From the NCBI GenBank assembly GCA_958295835.1, contig OY282378.1, positions 4,055,694 through 4,119,693 on the forward strand: a stretch of 64,000 nucleotides of DNA, given 5' to 3'. The stretch comes from an uncultured Gammaproteobacteria bacterium (GTDB lineage Bacteria; Pseudomonadota; Gammaproteobacteria; HK1). The translations under genes were made by a program, and so were the position numbers. Shown here in pieces: positions 47,326 to 54,546 of this stretch (position 1 is its first letter; each line of letters begins with the position of its first letter). Under the pieces are notes generated by a model. It saw only the letters and a program-made list of their open reading frames with translations, did no database searches and was not told the DNA's origin.

Positions 47326-48681
47326 ATGACGGAGCGTCACTTCGATTTTCTCGCGATCGGCGGCGGCAGCGGAGGAATCGCGGCGGCGGTCAGGGCCGCG
47401 AGCTACGGCGCCCGCGCCGCGGTCGTCGAGCACGGGCGACTGGGCGGCACTTGCGTCAACGTCGGCTGCGTCCCGAAGAAGTTGATGTGGTACGCCGCGT
47501 CGCTCGGCCACACAGTCGACGAGTACGCGGGATACGGGTTCGACGTATCGCGGACGGGGTTCAGTTGGCCGGCGCTCAAGCGCGCACGCGACGCCTACGT
47601 GGAGCGATTGAACGCAGTCTATGCACGCCGGCTGGAGACCGAAGGAGTCGTGCGTTACGAAGGTACGGCCCGTTTCGTCGGCGCCCGCACCATCGCGATC
47701 GGAGACATGCGCCTGTCTGCCGATCACGTGGCGGTCGCGACCGGAGGCATACCGGCCGTCCCGTCGACGCCGGGAGCGGAGCTCGGTATCACGTCCGACG
47801 GATTCTTCGAGCTCGACGAGCGCCCGGGCAAGGTGGTCGTCGCCGGTAGCGGATACGTCGCGGTCGAGCTCGCAGGCGTGCTCCGGGCGCTCGGGAGCGA
47901 GGTCACCATGGTGTTGCGCCGTGACAGGCTGCTGCGTGCCTTCGACGAGATGCTCGGCACCGAGCTCATGACTGCCCTGGATGCCGATGGAGTCGAGATT
48001 CGGACCAGGGCCGAGCTGGATCTGATCGAGCGCGATGATTCCCGCAACATGCTGACCGTACGAATCTCCGACGGTACGTCGATCGAGGCTGTGGACTCAG
48101 TCCTGTGGGCCGTGGGGCGTCAGCCCAACATCGCTTCCCTCGATCTGGCTGCCACCGGGGTGGAGACGTCGCCGGGCGGCGCGATCGTCACCGACGGATT
48201 TCAACGCACGTCGGTCGACGGGGTCTACGCGATAGGGGACGTCACCGGACGCACACCGCTGACCCCGGTGGCCATCGCGGCGGGTCGGCGGCTCGCGGAC
48301 CGTCTGTTCGGTGGGCAGGCGGATCGAAGGCTCAGCTACGACTGCATCCCGAGTGTTATCTTCACGCATCCGCCGATCGGCACCGTGGGCGCGACCGAAG
48401 CACAGGCTCGATCCGACCACGGCGATGCGGTCAAGGTGTACGCGATGCGATTCAACTCCATGTACTACGCGTTTTCCGAGCAGCCTCGCGCCACCGCGAT
48501 GAAGCTCGTCACGCTGGGAGACGAGGAGCGCGTCGTCGGCTGCCACGTGATCGGAGAGGGGGCCGACGAGATGATGCAGGGCTTCGCGGTCGCGGTGAGG
48601 ATGGGTGCCCGCAAATGCGATCTCGACGACACGGTGGCGATCCACCCGACGAGTGCGGAAGAGCTGGTGACCATGCGATGA
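47326..48681 (+). CDS. gor: Glutathione reductase-like FAD disulfide oxidoreductase
   Basis: 451 residues. N-terminal FAD site 'FLAIGGGSGGIAAAVRAASY', redox-active cysteines in 'GGTCVNVGCVPKKLMWYAAS', NADPH site 'VVVAGSGYVAVELAGVL' followed by LRALGSEV, FAD closing motif 'VYAIGDVTGRTPLTPVAIAA', and the C-terminal active His-Glu in 'VAIHPTSAEELVTMR'. These match glutathione reductase closely, including the CVNVGC spacing. The NADPH-binding second glycine motif reads GSGYVAVE. The ATG at 47326 lies 13 bp after the anti-sigma stop; its end overlaps the next gene (ATGA). Confidence 0.93.
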   Translation: MTERHFDFLAIGGGSGGIAAAVRAASYGARAAVVEHGRLGGTCVNVGCVPKKLMWYAASLGHTVDEYAGYGFDVSRTGFSWPALKRARDAYVERLNAVYARRLETEGVVRYEGTARFVGARTIAIGDMRLSADHVAVATGGIPAVPSTPGAELGITSDGFFELDERPGKVVVAGSGYVAVELAGVLRALGSEVTMVLRRDRLLRAFDEMLGTELMTALDADGVEIRTRAELDLIERDDSRNMLTVRISDGTSIEAVDSVLWAVGRQPNIASLDLAATGVETSPGGAIVTDGFQRTSVDGVYAIGDVTGRTPLTPVAIAAGRRLADRLFGGQADRRLSYDCIPSVIFTHPPIGTVGATEAQARSDHGDAVKVYAMRFNSMYYAFSEQPRATAMKLVTLGDEERVVGCHVIGEGADEMMQGFAVAVRMGARKCDLDDTVAIHPTSAEELVTMR

Positions 48682-49298
48682 TTCGGCCGGCCATGATGCG
48701 AAGACGCTTGGGTGGTTGCCGCCCCGTTGCACCTGTCGTGAACCCCGCCCCCGTATTGGCGTGGATGCTGCTGGCGGTATCGCTCGGCGGGCCGGTGGAT
48801 ACATCTGCCGATCAACAGGATCCGCGTCTCGGGGAGCTGTTCGTCGCCCTCGCCGAGGCCCCGGATCCGGCGAGGGCCCGCACCGTCGAAACCGCCGTCT
48901 GGCGGATCTGGCTGGATGGGGGAGATTCGAAGCTGAACGGGATCATGGAGCAGGGCATCGAGGCCATGAGTGCGAACCGGTTCCGCGATGCAGCCAGGCG
49001 ATTCACCGAGCTGATACTTGCCGCACCCGCGTTCGCGGAGGCCTGGAACAAACGGGCGACCGTTTACTACCTCATGGATCGCTACGAGGATTCGGTGCGG
49101 GACATTGAGCGTACCCTCGCCCTCGAACCGCGCCATTTCGGCGCGATCTCGGGTATGGGGTTGATCTTTCTCGAACGCGGAGACGAGAAGGGCGCGCTCG
49201 ACGCGTTCGAGAAGGTGCTGGAAATCCACCCCCACGCGCGGGGCGCCCGATTCTACGTCGAGCGGCTTCGCGAACGATTGCAGGGCAAGCGAATCTGA
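48678..49298 (+). CDS. Exported TPR-repeat protein
   Basis: 206 residues, starting within the gor stop (ATGA). A signal-like N-terminus ('PAPVLAWMLLAVSLGGPVD') is followed by at least three TPR units ('GIEAMSANRFRDAARRFTEL', 'AEAWNKRATVYYLMDRYEDS', 'GLIFLERGDEKGALDAFEKV'). It is likely periplasmic and a protein-binding scaffold. The partner is unknown; coupling to gor is visible only in the sequence overlap. Confidence 0.82.
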   Translation: MIRPAMMRRRLGGCRPVAPVVNPAPVLAWMLLAVSLGGPVDTSADQQDPRLGELFVALAEAPDPARARTVETAVWRIWLDGGDSKLNGIMEQGIEAMSANRFRDAARRFTELILAAPAFAEAWNKRATVYYLMDRYEDSVRDIERTLALEPRHFGAISGMGLIFLERGDEKGALDAFEKVLEIHPHARGARFYVERLRERLQGKRI

Positions 49299-49458
49299 GG
49301 GTGCGGATTCCTGCGCTCGCGGTCCGCATCCGGCATCGCTCCACGGCCCGGCGGGGAAGTCTCGACGCCGGACCGGCGAGGATGCGCAGCGGACAACCGG
49401 ACCGCCGGTCGTGCAGGTTCCGAAAAACTTTCATGGGAATCAGGGAGTTGGAATCGAA

Positions 49459-49701
49459 ATGAATGAACCCGTCATCGCACAACGCGGTCCCTACGGACTC
49501 GATCTCGAGGCCGGTGACTACTTCTGGTGCCGGTGCGGAAGGTCGTCCCGGCAACCCTTCTGTGACGGCTCGCACCAGGGCACGGGGTTCACGCCGATGA
49601 AGGTGTCGCTTGCCGAGGCGAAGAAGGTCTGGCTCTGCGGCTGCAAGCGCACCGGCGGCGAGCCATTCTGCGACGGGACCCATAATTCGCTGTCCCGGTA
49701 G
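49459..49701 (+). CDS. Tandem CDGSH iron-sulfur protein
   Basis: 80 residues with two CDGSH-type 2Fe-2S sites: CRCGRSSRQPFCDGSH and CGCKRTGGEPFCDGTH (three Cys and one His each). There is no signal or membrane segment. The start at 49459 is behind GGGAG; an in-frame upstream start is less likely. Bacterial two-site CDGSH proteins are small redox-labile electron carriers of uncertain function. Its location after gor supports a redox role (inference). Confidence 0.9.
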   Translation: MNEPVIAQRGPYGLDLEAGDYFWCRCGRSSRQPFCDGSHQGTGFTPMKVSLAEAKKVWLCGCKRTGGEPFCDGTHNSLSR

Positions 49702-49889
49702 CCGGGTCGGGGCCGGCGCCACGCCTCGGTTCCTGAAAACGTGGCAGCCCCGGTTGCGTGAAGACCGCACCGGGATGACGCCGGGATCGACACGCTACGG
49801 GTGAAGCAGTGAGGGGCCGTCCGGTATGGTGGGCGTCGTCACTTGGCGGGTGGATGCGCTGTCCGGGCCGGACGGCGCGTCAGGCCGGA

Positions 49890-50228
49890 TCAATCGTTGA
49901 ACTCGATGGTGTAGAGACCGCCGCCCTGACTCGCGTACCACGCGGCAAGATCCTCTCGATCCTGCTTCGACAGTGCTGCCGCGAATGCGGCCATGACGGG
50001 TTCCTGCCGCTCCCCGGTGCTGTAGTCTTCGAGCGTCTGAACGATGTACTTGGCGTGTTGCCCGCCGATCTTCGGGAACTGAGGGGTTGGGCTGTTGCCG
50101 TCCGGTCCGTGGCACTGCTGGCACTGGGCGGCTTTCTCCTTGCCGGCTGCGGCATCACCGGCGGCAATCGCCGCTTGCCCGAACGCGACGCCGGCCGCGG
50201 CGACGATGACGAGGAGTATACGGGTCAT
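49890..50228 (-). CDS. Periplasmic monohaem cytochrome c (c553/c4-like)
   Basis: 112 residues with a signal peptide (cleavage after AAIAA) and haem site CQQCH in 'EKAAQCQQCHGPDGNSP'. Then come 'PQFPKIGGQHAKYIVQTLED' and a distal Met probably in 'QEPVMAAFAAALSKQD'. The domain is like half of a cytochrome c4. It lies downstream of a close paralogue at 50281 on the same strand, so the pair may act like a split c4. Confidence 0.9.
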   Translation of the reverse strand: MTRILLVIVAAAGVAFGQAAIAAGDAAAGKEKAAQCQQCHGPDGNSPTPQFPKIGGQHAKYIVQTLEDYSTGERQEPVMAAFAAALSKQDREDLAAWYASQGGGLYTIEFND

Positions 50229-50280
50229 CGAGATCTCCGGGAAGATCGAGGAATGGGCGAGCCTCGGTATCGACGTGCGT

Positions 50281-50610
50281 TCATTCGCCGACCGCCGATG
50301 CGAAGTACGCCGCGATGTCCAGCATGTCCTGCTCGCTGAGCGACGCGGCCTGGGCCTGCATCGTCTTGTGGCCACGCTGCCCGGACTTGTACGCCTTGAG
50401 CGCGGCAACGATGTACTCGGGGTGTTGTCCGCCGACCCGCGGCACCGGATAGTTGGGATACGCGTTATGGTAGCCGGGGATCCCGTGGCAACCCATGCAG
50501 GTGATGGATTTTACCTTTCCCTTCGCGGCATCTCCCGCCGCGTACGCCGTCGTGGTGAGGGCGAATGCAATGCCCGCCACCGCGGCGCCAATGAGCATGG
50601 TGCGTTTCAT
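50281..50610 (-). CDS. Periplasmic monohaem cytochrome c (c553/c4-like)
   Basis: 109 residues with a signal peptide (cleavage after AYA) and haem site CMGCH in 'KSITCMGCHGIPGYHNAY'. It then shares 'PRVGGQHPEYIVAALKAYKS' with the neighbouring cytochrome, and has a Met in 'GHKTMQAQAASLSEQD'. It is first of the two-gene minus-strand operon, divergent from glnS. It could donate electrons to the oxidase encoded at 39672 (inference). Confidence 0.9.
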   Translation of the reverse strand: MKRTMLIGAAVAGIAFALTTTAYAAGDAAKGKVKSITCMGCHGIPGYHNAYPNYPVPRVGGQHPEYIVAALKAYKSGQRGHKTMQAQAASLSEQDMLDIAAYFASAVGE

Positions 50611-50803
50611 CCGTTCCCTGTCCTGATCGCGTCAAGGCGAGTGTTCACCATCCTGGCATCGCGTATCCCGGTCGGAGCATGCCGGCGCGGCGCAAGAGCG
50701 CGGCGCAGTATACCTGCTCGAAGTCGGCTCACCAACAACGCATCCGTGTCGGATGTCCGGCCGTATCGGTACCATCCGCCGTCTTGTCGATACGGGGTCG
50801 GGG

Positions 50804-52528
50804 ATGGGGATGACTGAGACGAAGGACACCGATGCGGCATCGCGGGACGCGATGCCCACCAACTTCATCCGCCAGGCGATCGACGCCGACATTGCCGCGG
50901 GAAGGGTGCAGGGCCGGGTAGTGACGCGATTTCCGCCCGAACCCAACGGCTATCTGCACATCGGGCACGCGAAATCGATCTGCTTGAATTTCGGTGTCGC
51001 GCATGACTATCCGGGAGCGGTATGCCGCCTGCGCTTCGACGACACGAACCCGACGAAGGAGCGGGTCGACTTCATGGAGGAGATCCAGGCCGACGTTCGC
51101 TGGCTGGGGTTCGGCTGGGGCGATCGCGTGCGTCATGCCTCCGACTATTTCGAGCCCCTGTTCGAGTACGCGGTGCGCCTGATCGAGTCCGGCCACGCGT
51201 ACGTGTGCAGCCTCGGGCCCGAGGAGATCCGCGCCTGCCGCGGCACCCTCACCGAGCCGGGGCGCGACAGCCCGTATCGCTCTCGTCCGATCGATGAAAG
51301 CCTCGACCTGTTCACGCGCATGCGCGACGGCGAGTTCGAGGAGGGAGCCCACGTGCTGCGGGCAAGAATCGACATGGCGGCTCCCAACATGAATCTTCGG
51401 GATCCGGTGATCTATCGCATCTTGCACACACCGCACCCGCTGACCGGCGACGCCTGGCACGTCTACCCGATGTACGACTTCGCGCAGGCGCTGTCCGATG
51501 CTATCGAAGGGGTCACACATTCGCTGTGCACACTCGAGTTCGAAGATCATCGCCCGCTCTACGAGTGGTTCCTCGAGACACTCGAGATTCGGTCTCCGCC
51601 CCGCCAGATCGAGTTCGGCCGGCTGAATCTGACCCATACCGTCATGAGCAAGCGCTATCTCACCCGGTTGGTGGACGGCGGACATGTCGACGGATGGGAC
51701 GATCCGCGCATGCCGACCATCGCAGGAATGCGGCGGCGCGGGTTCACTCCGGAGGCGTTGCGCGATTTCTGCGAACGGGTCGGGGTGACCAAGAACGACG
51801 GCGCGGTCGAGTTCGAGCGGCTCGAGATCTGTGTTCGAGCCGATCTCGAGCCCGCGACGCGGCGGGCGATGGCGGTGCTGCGCCCGCTGAAGCTCGTGAT
51901 CGAGAATTATCCGGAAGACGCGGCCGAGACGTTCGAGGCCCCGAATCACCCCGCCGATCCCTCATTGGGCTCGCGCCGCGTTCCGTTCTCGCGCGAGCTG
52001 TTCATCGAGCATGACGACTTTCTGGAGGATCCACCGCGCAAATTCTTCCGCTTTGCCCTCGGACGCGAGGTGCGGCTGCGCTATGCCTGCCTCGTCACCT
52101 GCACGGGAGTCGTCAGGGATCCTCGAACCGGGTCCGTCGTCGAAATACGCGGCCGCTACGATCCCGACTCACGCGGCGGCAAGGCGCCCGACGGCCGCAA
52201 GGTCAGGGGCACCGTCCACTGGGTGTGCGCGCGCCAGGGGGTTCGGGCGACGGTGCGGCTGTACGACCGCCTGTTCCGCGATCCGGCGCCCGACCGGGAC
52301 GTGGAGCATCTTGCAGAGCAGATCAACCCGGACTCGCTGCGGACGCTCGAATCAAGCGTGGTCGAGCCTGCACTCGCACTCGCCAGCCCCGGCACTCCCT
52401 TCCAGTTCGAGCGCCTCGGCTATTTCGTGGCCGATTGCAGGGACCACGGGCATGGGACGCCGGTGTTCAACCGCACCGTCACCCTGCGTGATAGCTGGAG
52501 CAGGCAGAAGAAGAAGGAGCCTGGATAG
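50804..52528 (+). CDS. glnS: Glutaminyl-tRNA synthetase
   Basis: Charges tRNA-Gln; class I synthetase of about 574 residues. The HIGH motif is in 'FPPEPNGYLHIGHAKSICLN' and the KMSKS-like loop in 'LTHTVMSKRYLTRLVDGG'. 'RLRFDDTNPTKE' and 'GVTHSLCTLEFEDHRPLYEW' are GlnRS rather than GluRS features. The C-terminal anticodon-binding beta-barrels are present. Two adjacent ATGs (50804, 50810) compete for the start. A direct GlnRS is typical of gammaproteobacteria. Confidence 0.96.
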   Translation: MGMTETKDTDAASRDAMPTNFIRQAIDADIAAGRVQGRVVTRFPPEPNGYLHIGHAKSICLNFGVAHDYPGAVCRLRFDDTNPTKERVDFMEEIQADVRWLGFGWGDRVRHASDYFEPLFEYAVRLIESGHAYVCSLGPEEIRACRGTLTEPGRDSPYRSRPIDESLDLFTRMRDGEFEEGAHVLRARIDMAAPNMNLRDPVIYRILHTPHPLTGDAWHVYPMYDFAQALSDAIEGVTHSLCTLEFEDHRPLYEWFLETLEIRSPPRQIEFGRLNLTHTVMSKRYLTRLVDGGHVDGWDDPRMPTIAGMRRRGFTPEALRDFCERVGVTKNDGAVEFERLEICVRADLEPATRRAMAVLRPLKLVIENYPEDAAETFEAPNHPADPSLGSRRVPFSRELFIEHDDFLEDPPRKFFRFALGREVRLRYACLVTCTGVVRDPRTGSVVEIRGRYDPDSRGGKAPDGRKVRGTVHWVCARQGVRATVRLYDRLFRDPAPDRDVEHLAEQINPDSLRTLESSVVEPALALASPGTPFQFERLGYFVADCRDHGHGTPVFNRTVTLRDSWSRQKKKEPG

Positions 52529-52546
52529 AGTATGGGGGCGTTGGCC

Positions 52547-53083
52547 TCATCCGGGCGACGCTACGGACATGCGTGACGCGCCGATCGCGTCGAGCTTGCG
52601 CTCGAGCGCGAGGTGGTCGAGTGATTCGAACGGCAGACTGGTGAAGATCTCGATGCGTGTCGCAATCTCGCGGTAGGTATCCGAGAAGGCGGCCCGAACC
52701 ACCGCCGCCCTCCCTTCGACCGCGGCAGGATCGGAGAAACCCCAGTGGGCGCGTATCGGCTGCCCCGGCCATACCGGGCAGACTTCTCCCTCCGCCTGGT
52801 CGCAGAGCGTGAACACGAAATCCATCACCGGCGCACCCGGTTTGGCGAATTCATTCCAGTCCTTCGAGCGCAGATGATCGGTGCGGTGGTTGCGGCGCTC
52901 CAGGATTTCCAGCGCATGAGGATTGACGGCGCGGGCCGGAAAGCTTCCCGCGCTGAAGGCCCGGAATCCGAGGCTGCCCATGCGTTCGAGCAGACACTCG
53001 GCCATGATGCTGCGGGCCGAGTTCCCGGTGCAGAGGAACAGGACATTGTACCGCTTTCGTTGCTCGAGGTCGTCTTCGGGCAT
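52547..53083 (-). CDS. Low-molecular-weight phosphatase-type arsenate reductase (ArsC-like)
   Basis: 178 residues of the LMW protein-tyrosine phosphatase fold. The P-loop is 'VLFLCTGNSARSIMAECLLE' (C-x5-R-S). Additional cysteines are seen in 'MDFVFTLCDQAEGEVCPVWP', which fits thioredoxin- or glutathione-coupled arsenate reductases. 'WGFSDPAAVEG' is typical of the arsC branch. No arsR or arsB lies beside it, so it is a solitary gene. It ends 18 bp from the end of glnS (convergent). Confidence 0.83.
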   Translation of the reverse strand: MPEDDLEQRKRYNVLFLCTGNSARSIMAECLLERMGSLGFRAFSAGSFPARAVNPHALEILERRNHRTDHLRSKDWNEFAKPGAPVMDFVFTLCDQAEGEVCPVWPGQPIRAHWGFSDPAAVEGRAAVVRAAFSDTYREIATRIEIFTSLPFESLDHLALERKLDAIGASRMSVASPG

Positions 53084-53227
53084 TCGGATGCGCCTCGCGA
53101 TGAGGGTAATCCGTACAGGCTACGGCCCGCTGATGACAAGGTCGAGACGGTGCCGCCGGCGCGGGCTCTCCGTGTCCTGTCGGCGTGCGACGGACAGGCA
53201 TATGCGGTAAGGTCTCCGGACGCCTTT

Positions 53228-53299
53228 GAGCGGCGACCGCTGGGGCGGGCGCGCCCCGGCCAGCGCCGTGGACGGACGAGGAACAGTCTTGTTCCATAC
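53228..53299 (-). repeat. Dispersed repeat, copy D (inverted orientation)
   Basis: On the minus strand it reads GTATGGAACAAGACTGTTCC, then 'CGTCCGTCCACGGCGCTGGC', and ends AGCGGTCGCCGCTC. It is nearly the same as copy C in the first 24 bases, including GGAACAAGACTGTTCC. It lies in the 261-bp gap before the TAXI binding-protein gene. Confidence 0.85.
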
Positions 53300-53344
53300 A
53301 AGAGAGGCGGCTTCGACATTCCAGACTGAACGGGAGGCTCTGAC

Positions 53345-54307
53345 ATGAAGAAATTCGGGTACCTCACGGCAACCGCATTGGCGGCGGCGCTCGGCGCCGC
53401 CGGCGCGCAGGCGGCCGATCAGTTCATCTCCATCGGCACCGGCGGCGTGACCGGCGTCTACTATCCGACCGGCGGCGCCATCTGCCGGCTGGTGAACAAG
53501 ATGCGCAAGGAGACCGGGATCCGCTGCTCGGCGGAGTCGACCGGCGGTTCGATCTACAACATCAACACGATTCGGGCCGGCGAGCTGGAGTTCGGCGTCG
53601 CGCAGTCCGACTGGCAGTACCACGCCTATCACGGCACCTCGAAGTTCGAGGACAAGGGCAAGTTCGAGGATCTCCGGGCGGTGTTCTCCGTGCACCCCGA
53701 GCCTGTGACCATCATCGCCCGGGACGATTCCGGGGTCATGAACATCACCGATCTCAAGGGCAAGCGGGTCAACATCGGCAACGTCGGGTCGGGAACGCGC
53801 GGCACCTGGGAGGTCATCGAGGAAGCGATGGGCTGGCAGCGCAGCGACCTCAGGCTCGCATCGGAGCTGAAGTCGGCGGAGACCGGGCAGGCCGTCTGCG
53901 ACAACAAGATCGACGCCTACTTCTGGCTCGTCGGCCATCCGTCCGCGCTCACCCAGGAGTCTCTGGCGACCTGTCCGACCCATCTCGTGGACGCGACCGG
54001 ACCCGCCATCGACAAGCTCGTGGCCGACAATTCCTACTACCGCACCGCGACGATCCCGGCCGGGATGTACAACAACGAGAAGGATGTCACGACCTTCGGC
54101 GTGGGCGCGACCTTCGTCACCAGCGCCAAGGTCCCGGAGAAGGTCGTGTATACCGTCGTCAAGGCGGTGTTCGACAACTTCGACCAGTTCAGGAAGCTGC
54201 ATCCGGCGTTCGCGAACTTGAAGGAGCAGGAGATGATCAGGGATTCGCTCTCCGCGCCGGTGCACGCGGGAGCGGCGAAGTACTACAAGGAGCGGGGCTG
54301 GATGTAG
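53345..54307 (+). CDS. TAXI-family TRAP transporter solute-binding protein
   Basis: 320 residues with a signal peptide (cleavage after GAQA). The TAXI features are 'FISIGTGGVTGVYYPTGGAI' at the mature start, 'IRAGELEFGVAQSDWQYHAY', and 'GSGTRGTWEVIEEAMGW'. It binds its ligand in the periplasm and delivers it to the fused permease downstream. In this family ligands are often glutamate or related acids, but that cannot be decided here. The ATG has GGGAGG upstream. Confidence 0.93.
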   Translation: MKKFGYLTATALAAALGAAGAQAADQFISIGTGGVTGVYYPTGGAICRLVNKMRKETGIRCSAESTGGSIYNINTIRAGELEFGVAQSDWQYHAYHGTSKFEDKGKFEDLRAVFSVHPEPVTIIARDDSGVMNITDLKGKRVNIGNVGSGTRGTWEVIEEAMGWQRSDLRLASELKSAETGQAVCDNKIDAYFWLVGHPSALTQESLATCPTHLVDATGPAIDKLVADNSYYRTATIPAGMYNNEKDVTTFGVGATFVTSAKVPEKVVYTVVKAVFDNFDQFRKLHPAFANLKEQEMIRDSLSAPVHAGAAKYYKERGWM

Positions 54308-54546
54308 GCGGTAGCCGATCGGGGCACGGGGACGGCGGCGCGCCGATCCGATCTCGTCCCGTCCGGGTCCCGGTACGGGCCTGTCCGCCTCCGCCCTGGA
54401 GACGGGCAGGTCCGGCCTGAATGAACGGCCTCACGGTCTGCCGGCGGAAGGCGTCCGTGCACGAATCGACGGGTGAATGACGATGCGTCGATCTCGAAGC
54501 TGCCGACGGTGGCCGTGATGCGGCACGGATTCCTGCGGATGACACG

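Noticed and set aside
48105..49298. A 397-codon frame joining a shadow of the gor-like gene to the TPR protein
   Set aside because: The first 190 codons are an alternative frame of the oxidoreductase; the TPR gene starts at 48678 at an ATGA overlap and has its own signal-like segment.
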